DNA of 64,000 bases from Macrolepiota albuminosa (taxonomy: Eukaryota > Basidiomycota > Agaricomycetes > Agaricales > Agaricaceae). Below, one piece after another: positions 44,591 to 55,020 of this stretch; the first letter of the stretch is position 1; every line of letters begins with the position of its first letter. The notes under the pieces are model-generated. The model was not told the DNA's origin. It saw only the letters and a list, made by a program, of their open reading frames with translations, and did not search any database. The translations under genes and the position numbers were made by a program. The stretch spans positions 310,001 to 374,000 of the forward strand of contig JAMWFC010000053.1 of the NCBI GenBank assembly GCA_027475525.1. The letters run 5' to 3'.

Positions 44591-47500
44591 TCAATCAACA
44601 AGACCAAAGGATGAAGCAAATTTGTTGTGAAGATCTTTGGATAATGATTTGGTAAGAATGTTGGCGACCATTTCCGATGTCAATATCCATAGTGTTTTAA
44701 ATAAACCTTCATTAATGTGTTCACAAATGAAGTGATGCTGAATATCAATATGTTTAGAACAAGATGTTATTGAATCCGGATTTGCAATGTTCAAGGCACT
44801 CTTGTTGTTGCAATATAAAGGAAATGGTTTCAGTATCAGTAAATCCAGGGTCATGAGTAAATAGCAGATCAAAAGTGCTTCCCACATTGCATGAGACAAG
44901 GCCATGTACTCAGCTTCTATCGAGGATAATGTGATTGTTCGTTGCTTCATGGAGGACCACAAAATAAGGCTTGAATATATGAAAAATGCATATCCTATAA
45001 CACTTTTCTTTGTTATTGAATCCGATGCCCAGTCTGCATCAACCACCCCAAAGTCTGCAGGAAGTAGAAGTTTGGAAGAAGAGTTCGTTGTTGTCCTCAA
45101 ATAATTGTATTTCCAGAGCATATCTCCTTATACCCGAAATATACCATAAGACTCTTTTCACTGCTAACAAATGCGCTCAAGTTGGAGAAGAATTGTATTG
45201 TCCAAGGGACATGGCAGTAAAAGTGAGATCCGGACATGTACAGAGACTGAGGTATAAGATTGATTCTATGAGTTGTTGGTAATGTACCTTGATATCTTCA
45301 TTCGCAATTTCTGGTAGTGAGTTCGGTGGTGGATCCAGCAAGTTGTCTAAGTTGACCACAAGTGGGAGTGATAACGGAGTCGCATCCAATAGACAATATG
45401 TCACAAGTAAATCCAAAACATAACCTGTTTGGAAAAGCCACAGTTTCTTTTTTGCTCTATCTCTGTCAATCCAAATGCCAAGGTATAATGAAGATATTCC
45501 CGAATCAATAACTATGAATCGTTTATTCATTTCCATAATTATCCATTCATAAAGCAGTTTTGAATTTGTCACATTGAGCCCATCATCCACATGTATGCAC
45601 ATAATGATCAAAAGATCTTCTCTGTCGTCAAGTTCTGGAATCAAAGTATAGGGTGGAGAGGAAAAACGTTCAATGAAAACAGCTTGGTCCACTTCGCATG
45701 TCACCAGTCCTAAGTTTTCCAGAGTTGTTCTCAATAGTGTATACCATTCTCTTAAAGACTGTTTCAGACCGTAAAGTGCTCGAAGAAGTCTATTGACTTT
45801 TCTTGGATTGTTGTCTGGAAAACCTGGAATTTGCTTGCAATACAACTCATGTGTAAGTGGTGCATTTAAAAAAGCCATTTTGATGTCAATCGAAAGAGAA
45901 GATTTCTAGATCTTGCATTGTTGCATATGCTAACACAATCCTAATGCTTGCCATCTTCGCTACCAGAGCATATGTAGAACCATAATCTTCTGGTTGCTGA
46001 CTAAAGCCTTGTGCCACAAGCCTTGCTTTCTCTTTTCCTTTTATGATCAATCCATCTGGGTTGTATTTGTATGCAAACACCCATTGTACTCCAAGTGCCT
46101 TTTTCCCTTGTGGTAAAAGTGCTGGTACAAAGACCTCCTGTTTCCATAGACTCCGTACTTCCCACTCCATAGCTGCCATCCACACGTCTCTATCTGTTCT
46201 TCTCATTGCTTTATTGTAGTTTTCAGGAGCCTTTGTAAGATCATATTCGCGTTGCTTCCAAAAAGGTAAAGGATCTGATCCATACGTCACATAAGCTTTG
46301 AAATCAAACATTGCCAGATCTTCAAATTGTGTGAGGTCCACCATATCTGTTTTAAATAAATTTGTTGCCAGTAGAAAATTGATGTCTCATATTGCTGACA
46401 AGTTCTGATGTGATTCCAGTCTGGCTTCTTGATTTACTCGAAGATTTGTGAGTTTTTCATTCCTCTTCAAAACCTCTTCCCAATAAGCCCTGCCTGCTGT
46501 TGTACGCATAATATGCCGTTTAGGTCGTCCTTGTTCTTCATCATGTACAATCTCTCCCTGATTTTCCCCACTCTGCTCATTCCCTCAGGAAAGCAGTTTG
46601 TGTTGTACTAATGAAGAAGGTTCATCTGTGATTGGAGTGTCTGGAGTGTCTCTAATGGGTAACTGTATATGCAGTTTTAATCTTCCACAGATATTCTTGT
46701 TGAAGACCACATCTCTTGAGAAATAATATTTCCCATTCAAGTCCCTCACCTTCCATCCTTTCCGATTTTCTTTGTATCCTACAAAAATAGCTTCAAAGCA
46801 CTTGGTGTCTCCTTTTTGAGTGTCTCTTTTGGATGTAAGACAAAACATTGGCAACCCCAGACTTGGAGATCCGATAGGTCCGGTTTCTTCCCTTCCATGA
46901 TCTCAAATGGGGTCATGATCCCTGAAAGTGTTGAAGTCAGTAGTCTATTCCAAAGATATTGAGCCATTAGAATTGCATTGTCCAGAAATGACATAGGTAA
47001 CCCCAATTCTGCCATTAGGGTTTGTGCCGTATCTTCAATTGTACGTATATAACATTCCACCTTCCCGTTTTGTTGATGTGCATATGCCACTGTTGACTGC
47101 AAAGTTATTCCTTTTTCCTTTAAGTGCTCCTTTAATTTCCCTTTGACAAACTTCTTTGCACCATCACAGTGGACATTCTTCACTCTGTTTCCCGACTTAA
47201 GCTCTCATTTTGCCTGTATCCATTTGAAATGCTTCAACACCATGCATTTGAAATGCTTCAACACCATGTTCTTCTTAGATAATAGCTCTGTACTTCCAAA
47301 GTTCAAATAGTCGTCCAAAATTGTGTGAAAAAGACTGGTATTTCCATTCAAAAAGCATGTTGGAAACAGTCTGCAAGAATCTATATGTAGCAATTCGCAA
47401 ACAATACTAGCTCAACGTTCATGATTGTCAAACAGTCGTGCAGGTTGTTTTCCAATAATGCATAGAATGTACTTCTCGTCTTCAAATGATCCTGTATAAT

Positions 47501-47894
47501 GCACCCCTTCAACATATTCTTTTGTCAGAACTGCCCTCATGGTATCCCTAGCTGGATGTCCCATCCTGCAGTGCCACAGATTTGGCATAATTGATACTAT
47601 TGGAAAAGAATTTTTGAAGCTCAAAAGTACTTGTGGAGACACTTGAGATTGCTGATCTGACACTAAGAATTCACAAGAAAGAAACAATAATTGTCTGTGA
47701 ATGGTGGCTTGAAATGATCCGCCTTCAAGTTTTGTCACATTTGTTGGAAAAAATAGAGTAGTATCTTCCTTTTCAAAAGTGATCCTCATATCATTCTCCA
47801 CCATAGAGCCCACTGAAAGAAGATTAATTGGTGCATCCAGAGCGTGTAAACAATCTTTGAGGACTAACATTCTTTTTTTGCCATCAATACACAA
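44591..47894 (-). pseudogene. pol: Copia-2 pol relic: integrase, RT, RNase H
   Basis: From right to left: GAG-pre-integrase (47894-47412; LWHCRMGHPARDTM), integrase core (47183-46779; HCDGAKKF and NGKVECYIRTIEDTAQ, carrying the second Asp and the Glu), post-integrase (46854-46585), RT start (46344-45886; ALGVQWVFAYKYNPDG), RT with IIMCIHVDDGL (45878-45177, catalytic pair kept), RNase H (45121-44591; DADWASDSITKKSV, EAEYMALS, CSKHIDIQHHFI). The first integrase Asp region near 47250-47400 is broken by a short duplication (CATTTGAAATGCTTCAACAC, twice). At least five frame breaks. Confidence 0.83.
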
Positions 47895-50104
47895 TCAAAA
47901 TCGAACATCGCCACATGCTAAGATGTTGAGAGTCACACAGTTTGCAGTTTCAACGGAAACAGCTAAAGCTGTATTGTACATCCAAAAATGTTTTTGATCT
48001 TTGATGAGATATGTTGTGCACCCAGAATCAAAAATAGTGTTAAATTGACCAGTGATACTCGTGAAGACAATCGATGACATAGAGTTCATGAAAGCAGAAA
48101 AAGCTGATACTCCTTCAGTCTTATCACCCTGAACATCATAAAGGTGGAAATTGATGTCATTCTTCTCATCCTCGGTAATTGTAGAGAGTACAGGATTATC
48201 AAGGTTGTCTGTAATAAAAGCTGGAGTCGGCGTAATAGGTTCTGTAGCTGATTCTAAAGTCAAAGCTTCCATCACGGCAATATTAGCCCTTGGTCGGTTC
48301 ACGTGGTCCTTCTGGCCATCATTTGAAGTGCCTCATTTAAACTTGCTAGTTGGAGTATTGGGCATCGTTGTAGTCTGCATATTAGTAGAAGAGTGCTGAG
48401 AGGTGCGATCTCAAGGCTGAGAACTTGAGACAGCCATTCTGCACCAAACATCAACGTCGATATTGAGGATAGTATTGGCAAGGTGGAAAAAATCAAAAGT
48501 GCCATCTGGATTGTTGTCTCAAGAACGATGAACTTCTTCACGTAGCATATTGTAAGCCCTGTGATCAGCAATGCCATCCATAAAGTGCTGGATTTTCTTG
48601 TACTGGGTAAAATCCCATGGAGTGGTAGAGAGTTGATTTACTGCTATCTGCCAAGCTTGAACATAGGCTGGTATAGTATTCAGTGCACAGGTAAGTCTGA
48701 ACACAGAATCCTTTATACGCTGGGCAGAAGCTGCACTACCAACACTGAAACGTTTATGGAGAAAGTCTAGGAGATCATGCACCATCCATGTTGGAAAATT
48801 ATATGAACCAGTTCGCACCGGAGGTAAGGAATTGAAAATTTGGCAGACAGACGTCCTGAGATGATATAAGAACAAAAATTATTGTTCTTCCAGAACGTCT
48901 CATAAGCCAGTGAGTCTTCCCTTGTCAAGTGTGGTGGATAGGGGGGTGGCAAAGCCAATCGACACATAGGATCATAGGGTGCCCCCATCAGGAGTAATGG
49001 ACAAACGTGACCATTGAGACCAAGATGATTGATAAGTGTCATGACAGGATTTATCCATAAGCCCCAGTTGGCAGAAGACATGAAGCAGGAAATCATGGTA
49101 AAAGGGGGCAATTTGAAGTTGGTAGAAGCTGGTGCAGGTACCGGATTGGGAATTGCAATTGCTGGTGTGTAGGCATGATTGTAATCTGGCTGAGCTACTG
49201 GGAGATGGATCTCATCATAATGATTCGGAGGTACCTGAGGTACTACCCTGGCCAGAGGAATTATAGGCTGATTTACAACAGAAATATATTGTGGGGCTGC
49301 AACGAATTGATTATGCAAAGGAAAAACTCCCATGAAATGTTCAGGCATTGGTGCTTGATGCAGAAGATGTGCAGCCTGCTGTGCTTGAAATTGATGAGGA
49401 TCTTGTTGAACCTGGACATTGTTCAATGGTTGGGCAAGAAACTGAGGAGGAACTTGTTGAACCGGAGTGTTGTTCATATGTTGATGAATGGGAATTGGAG
49501 CAGCAGCAGGCTGAGGCATAGGGATTGGAGCAGCAACAGGCCAAGGCATAGTGTTGTAGAAAGCAAAAGGAGGTTGTGAAAGTGGAGTTGGAGAAGACCT
49601 GTGCTGAAAAGGAGGAATGAAAGGGTGGACAAAAACTGAAGGAGGACGATAAAAATTCGGAATGGGAGAAGGAGGTGTAAACGTTGCATTGTGCAAGTGA
49701 TTAACAGGAACAGATGGTGGACAAGGATTAACTTGCACTACAGTAGGAATGTGAGGAAGTACAGGAGAAGCATGAGGTACACAAACTGATGTAGGAGCAT
49801 GTAAAGGATGAGAAGGAAGAACATTAGGTGCTGGGGTAGGTGTAATTGGTGAGTGATTATGAAAAGAGGTGGAAAAATTAGACACTGCATGAGGAATGAA
49901 AGAATGAAAACATTCTGGAGCTTCTGTATGTGAAGTTGAGACTAAAGTATTCGCTGAGTCAGGAGGAAAGTTGGCTATATGCGGAGGCAAGTGACAAATA
50001 AAAGTTGATTGCATGTTGGCACCATTTGAAGAGGTCCCTGGCATCGGTCTTGAAGATGACAACACTACTGGAGAATAAAGACGATGATGAAAAGGATCAG
50101 TCAT
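47895..50104 (-). pseudogene. gag: Copia-2 gag-protease relic with long Pro-rich head
   Basis: Starts at 50104 (MTDPFHHRLYSPVV). About 360 residues rich in Pro, His, Gln and Ala (repeats such as PVAAPIPMPQPAAAPIPI) precede the usual Copia gag core (NWGLWINPVMTLINHLGLNG; then ALNTIPAYVQAWQIAVNQL at about 48640). The protease GQFNTIFDSGCTTYLIKD has an intact DSG (about 48035). Frame breaks at about 48770, 48520 and 48300. Confidence 0.78.
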
Positions 50105-50238
50105 TGTGATGACCCTGAAAAGTGGAATAACAACTGGAATATGTTCCACAAGACCAATTATATGTGATGAATAAACTGAAGGAGTGGTCTCTGGCTTCAA
50201 AGATAGTACAAGCAATCCATTAAAAGATGCCCATAACC

Positions 50239-50539
50239 TGTTGTACCAATCTAGTAGCCTGAGAGAATGCACGATTTAATAGCAACATAACAAGCCTCAG
50301 AGTCAATCAATGATGATAGAAAACCACTAAGATTATACCTAATAGCAATGTAACACTAAGTCATAAGCTATTAGATATGTATCAATCATAAAGTATGAGA
50401 AACAGTCACTTACAGCCTCAGAGTCAATCAATGATGATAGAAAACCACTGAGGCTGTTTGACACGTCAATGTGAAGTTGTAACTATAAGTCATGTGACCA
50501 TATTCAAGCTGACCCAATTGTATAGTCTCCCGACCAACA
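50239..50539 (-). repeat. Copia-2 5' LTR
   Basis: 301 bp, TGTTGTACC and CCGACCAACA ends in plus-strand view; see 3' LTR for differences. Confidence 0.88.
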
Positions 50540-50544
50540 CTACA

Positions 50545-51746
50545 AGGCTGGTGAACTGGCCTAAACTTGCAATTTCAACAGATGGTAACATTCATTATGA
50601 CTTACGATTGAACTTCGGAGCCTCATTGGTGCCTGGGGGTGTTTGGCCACATAGCAGATGCCATTGTTAAAATCTTCTTGCATCAAGGGGTCAATGACGT
50701 TTTGAAGTGGGTAGATGACTTTGTATTCTTCAGATACCCTCACCAATTCGTCGCCCCTTTTGCTTATTCCTATGATGAGACCCTCATTCATTCCATTTTG
50801 GACGATCTTGGGTGGCCATGGTCTAAAGAAAAACACACACCCTTTGTGTCAAACTTCACATATATCAGTTTCTTCTGGTCCCTTGACAGAAAGATAGTTG
50901 AGTTGCCGGATTCAAAATGCATTAAATACCTCGCTAAACTGGAGAAATGGAAGTCGGGGGAGAAAGTAACCTGGAAAATGATGGAATCTCTTATCAGCAC
51001 GCTCAATCACATCTGCTTGGTGCTACCTCAAAGCCATGCACACTTGCCTTCCTTCTTTGCCTTGCGAGCAAGTTTTCCATCAGAGTGTAGTCCTTTTGTG
51101 GCTCATCGCCCTGGTGCCGTGGCCTTCAATGATATTGCCTGGTGGCGCTTTCAGCTGCAACATGTGTGGAGTGGTTCACATGTTCTCCAACCCCCCTACC
51201 CACTGGCAATTGATGTTTTTGTAGATGCGTCAACCTCCTGGGGAATAGGGCTAATGGTTGATAACAGATGGTTAGCATGGCAGTTACATCTGGACTGGAA
51301 GGAAGATGGCCGTGACATTGGCTAGGCAGAAATGGTGGCTGTCGACCTTGCTGTTCGCACTTTGATTAAGGTGGGGCATACAAACTGTCACATTATTCTG
51401 AAATCGGATAATGCTGGCGTAGTTGGAGCCTTGGCTGCTGGACATTCATGAAGCATACAACAAAACACAATCTTATGTCGTATTGTCAACGTTTTTCCAA
51501 TCACATTCAATCTGGATTTCAACAATTTGGGTTCCATCAGAAGAAAATAAGGCAGACAGGCCTTCTCATGGACAATTTCCTCTCTGCAGCCTCTTATTTT
51601 CTTATCCGCCACGTTCCTTCTTACTTGACTCGTTATGTGCACAATGTCGTCAGATTCTGCCAATTGTCTGTTTGAAACAAAATTCTTTATAACAACTTTA
51701 GCTTCTCTGCTGTGTTACACTTCCCCTTAATAGCATCAATCACCAT
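50545..51746 (+). pseudogene. Tyrosine-recombinase retrotransposon RT (rest) and RNase H
   Basis: GNIHYDLRLNFGASLVPG, then after a one-base shift in GGGGGTG (50635) VFGHIADAIVKIFLHQG and LKWVDDFVFFRYP, the RT catalytic block with both Asp kept. RNase H: AIDVFVDASTSWGIGL, a TAG at 51325 in place of Trp, AEMVAVDLAVRTL, LKSDNAG. A second break near 51450; WVPSEENKADRPSHG closes RNase H. Degraded but close to readable. Confidence 0.77.
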
Positions 51747-52676
51747 TGATATGTCTGCCTCAAACTGAGGCAGACAAACAGGTGTCAGAGGCTCCCAAAT
51801 ATATCCTTCACAAAACAAATGCTGAAAACCGTAAGCATTGCGTTGAAAACTGTAGACATCGGGAGCCTTACCTCAAAAACCCCAGCTAGAAGATGGTGAC
51901 CCAAAAGAACACAGTTAGCAGAGTGTGCATCCAAGCAATTAGAGTTTGATCACAAGGAGAATAGCCGATGGTGGCGGTGCTCGGCACAGTGAGATCTCGG
52001 AACAAACCCCGAGATCTCACTGACATCAGCCATCACACGTTAAAAATCCGAGTTCTCTCCCACTATCGAGACCTCCCTCAACCACGTCCTCGGGCATATG
52101 ACACAAGCCACGAAATAACGAAAACGATGGCTCAGGCAGAAGGGGAGGAACAGAGAAGTGAGGAAAGAAGCCGAAACAGGGTTTAGCCGGAAAAGTCGAT
52201 GGAGAAATGTTTAGCCTCACAGAGGGACGGCAAACACCTCTACCGGTGCCCAGACCCGGTAACGACCACGCCGAGTCACCGAACCTGCGAAACACCACGA
52301 ATCAGCTCGTTGCCGCGCGAGTACGCGATGGTCCGTGCATAGAAGGGAAGCATATAAAAAGATTTCGGGGGAGTCGGGCAAGCAATCAACTTGCCACGGC
52401 TCGGAGTCCCCAGGGAGTGGACGTCTTAGGCCTTACGCAGCGCGATTGACTTCGGGATTAGTATTAATACTATTTGCTCCCAATTTCGAGTGTGACTTTT
52501 TAAGTGCAGTCAAATTAAAACAATAAAAATTAAAACTCTACTGCATTTTACAAAGTGTCAGTGCGCGCAACTTTGCCCCACGAGCCATTGTGAATTAAAG
52601 TCGAAATTACACAAAAGTTAGTCTGACTTCGTTTAGACTACTTTTTAATTAATAGTACACTTTACATTTCGCATCA
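51747..52676 (+). repeat. Solo LTR2d with 4-bp target duplication CCAT
   Basis: TGATATGTCTGCCTCAAACT...TTTCGCATCA, 930 bp, flanked by CCAT (51743-51746 and 52677-52680). Richer in CG than the other LTR2 copies, so probably the youngest. Confidence 0.82.
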
Positions 52677-52925
52677 CCATGTTCATCTTTTCTCTCTTGC
52701 ACGTTTCCAATGGACTCCTATTGTTGTATATGTATTACGTGTATCGACACATGTTTTTAATTCAGTACGAACACTCTTGATAGTCAGCCACCGACACTAT
52801 GCCTCTCCACTTGGTGCTGTTCCCACAATGTAGTCGTCGAGAAAATACGGCACGTTCATCTCACAGGTATCAACCATACAGCTCATCTTTGTGGAAGGGC
52901 TTACAATCACAAGTGCCGGACACCT

Positions 52926-53960
52926 GTGTCAATCAATACCTCACAGAGTGTCCACCATATGAGTTCCTCTGCATCTTCATCGGCTGGTCAGAGATATCTT
53001 GTCAATTCAGTGATTGCTCATTCCCGGGCACCCTCCACTTCCAAACGTTATAGTTCGTCGGTGGCCGCATTCCTAACTTTTTGCAACCGACATCACATTT
53101 CCCAAATCTCAGCCCTGCCTGCCTCTGAAGAGCTTCTCTGCTTCTACGCAGCGTCCATGGCTGGATCATTGTCGGGACGAGCAGTGTCTAACAAGATTTC
53201 TGGTTTGCGTGCATGGCATATCCAGCACGACTTGCCTTGGCCAGGCTCTGTCAGGCTTAAACACACCTTGCGGGGTGCTGAGAATCTCCGGCCAGACTCT
53301 TCCTTTCAGGAGAAACATCCTCCTGTGTCATTGGAAATGTTGGGTATCATTAGAGGGAACATGGATCTCTCGCATCCGTTGCACGCCTGCATATGGGCTG
53401 TTACAACGACATCTTTGTGGAGCCAAATTCGCCTTGGTGAATTTCTTCCCCCTCGTGAACAGGGGTTTGATAATTCCGTAATTCCTCGTTGGGAAAACCT
53501 CGGACTTCCTAACGACACTGGAACACGTTCTCTGTTTTTGCCACGTACAAAAACTTCGGGTCGAAATGGGGAAACTGTAATTGTCACAAGACAAAAGGAC
53601 GAATTTGATCCTATTGCGGCTTTATCAAATCATGCTCGCGTCAACGCGACCTCTAGTGCCGAACCAATCTGTGGTTACTTCAATGACAAGGGGAAGAAGG
53701 TTGGGCTTACGACACGAAAGCTACTCCTGGTTGTCAACCCGATCTTGGAACGTAATGGTTTGCCAAAAGTTACAGGACACTGTTTCCGTATCGGTGGTAC
53801 AACAGCTTTGCTTTTGAAGGGTGTTCCTCCTGATGTGGTTAAGACGATGGGGCGTTGGACTTCCGACGCCTTCCTGAGGTATTGGCGTCAACTTGAGCTT
53901 ATTGCACCTATATATGTCGAAATCTTACGCCCTGTCATGTCTTACCTAGATAGATCGTAG
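52926..53960 (+). CDS. Tyrosine recombinase of the retrotransposon
   Basis: 344-aa open frame. N-terminal SAM-like DNA-binding part from about residue 35 (STSKRYSSSVAAFLTFCNRH), catalytic part from about 130. The catalytic residues can all be placed: Arg169 (SQIRLGEF), His285 and Arg288 (GHCFRIGGTT), Trp311 (in the His/Trp position) and Tyr319 (LRYWR). It would integrate the circular cDNA of the element by site-specific-type strand exchange, without a DDE integrase. The start is not certain: ATG 52926 is the first in the frame, but solo LTR2d lies 250 bases upstream and upstream exon text may be lost. A DNA-only Crypton would have the same domain, but the RT-RNase H in the same orientation argues against it. 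Confidence 0.85.
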   Translation: MSINTSQSVHHMSSSASSSAGQRYLVNSVIAHSRAPSTSKRYSSSVAAFLTFCNRHHISQISALPASEELLCFYAASMAGSLSGRAVSNKISGLRAWHIQHDLPWPGSVRLKHTLRGAENLRPDSSFQEKHPPVSLEMLGIIRGNMDLSHPLHACIWAVTTTSLWSQIRLGEFLPPREQGFDNSVIPRWENLGLPNDTGTRSLFLPRTKTSGRNGETVIVTRQKDEFDPIAALSNHARVNATSSAEPICGYFNDKGKKVGLTTRKLLLVVNPILERNGLPKVTGHCFRIGGTTALLLKGVPPDVVKTMGRWTSDAFLRYWRQLELIAPIYVEILRPVMSYLDRS

Positions 53961-54716
53961 TCTCTGGAATGGGATTCATTACTTCGTGCTGAGTGGCCTT
54001 CGTCTTCCAGGGTGGGCTCAGATTCGTTCTGACTCGTGGATGAATCCCAGACCACTCTCCTATTTGCGGGGAGGCTCACCTAGTCGGGAACTCAGTTAGG
54101 TCGTTTTCCTGCGGGGCAGCTAGCCGCTTTCAGGAAAGGGGGCTCTCGCCCATCACAAGGATTTTGTATGTAGATGGAATAGAAATTGAAAGAAATATAT
54201 TCGGAAAGTTAGACCTATTGTGGTCGCTAGTTACAGGTCACTCCCGGAACGCGCTCGAAAATAGACCACTGCTAAAGTAGCGGGAATAAACTCAGTCAAC
54301 AACATATATTTGGAGTGACTGAGGACTTACACCGTAACTCTACAAGTAACCTGGTATGAACCCCAGGTGTGCAGCCATGCGGGTGAGGGGGAGACGCCCA
54401 GGGCGTTGGCCGCCTCACGCTACTCCAAAAAAAAACGTTCAGCCCCGTCTTGGGCAGGCTCTTAGAAATTAGAAAGTTGCTATCCAGCAATTATACTGTG
54501 TTTCACTCCAGTCTTTCTTCAGAAAATTATCTTTCTCCTTGTTGCTGTGGGTCTTTACATTGTGTCTGAGTCCAACCACGCGACCGAGTTGAGGACTTCT
54601 GTCTACCTCGGGCTGCCAATCTTCGTTTCTCTGGTGGTCGCTAGTTGTATGATTTGAATCTTCGGTCCGCATCGGCGTATTGATACAAACTTCTATCTTA
54701 CAAATTGTATGCAATA
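53961..54716. other. 3' region after the tyrosine recombinase
   Basis: Non-coding. Holds a direct repeat of GTGGTCGCTAGTT (about 54219 and 54634) and a CTCAGTCA/TGACTGAG hairpin module (54291-54323). Elements of this class end in split repeats; the 13-bp repeat could be a trace of them, but I cannot fix the end. The Helitron array begins at 54717. Confidence 0.5.
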
Positions 54717-55020
54717 TCTATAGTATATGCGACGACGCCTGGGAATTGATCTGATTAGTCAGTTCTGACTAAGGCTGACAAAGAATTGCCTTTTTCGTTT
54801 GTTTTTTGGTAGATGTGTGTATAAAATGCTTAAGAAATTCAGATAAAATCACTGAAAAATCAGAAAAAATTCAAGGTCTACTGATACATTGATTGTAGTT
54901 TTTCTGAGATTTATAAATGCTTAAATAAATCTGAAAAATTCAAGAAAAATTCAATTTAGCTTACAATAATGCTCTGAGAGTTGAGGAAAACTGGGAATGA
55001 GCACTGAGTTGTGAAATGCG

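Larger units (their letters stand above)
44240..50539 (-). mobile_element. Copia-2, complete-length LTR retrotransposon with 5-bp target duplication
   Basis: Minus strand. 5' LTR 50239-50539, 3' LTR 44240-44550, flanked by CTACA at 44235-44239 and 50540-50544. LTR ends TGTTG...CAACA. Downstream of the 5' LTR is GGTTATGGGC as in Copia-1. All domains in Ty1/Copia order but with frameshifts and stops. Confidence 0.9.
43945..54716 (+). mobile_element. Tyrosine-recombinase retrotransposon (DIRS/Ngaro type), broken by two insertions
   Basis: Pieces: RT start 43945-44239, RT and RNase H 50540-51746, tyrosine recombinase and 3' region 52677-54716. They are separated by Copia-2 (44240-50539, target CTACA) and solo LTR2d (51747-52676, target CCAT). 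RT with the order RT-RNase H-tyrosine recombinase, and no DDE integrase, defines the class. The left end is cut by LTR2c; the right end is not clear. Confidence 0.78.

Noticed and set aside
49175..49579. Plus-strand 134-codon frame
   Set aside because: Antisense shadow of the Pro/Gln-rich Copia-2 gag head.
54356..54430. tRNA- or SINE-like GC-rich stem text after the tyrosine recombinase
   Set aside because: GGCGTTGGCCGCCTCACG and neighbours form stems, but no cloverleaf, A box or B box could be fitted.
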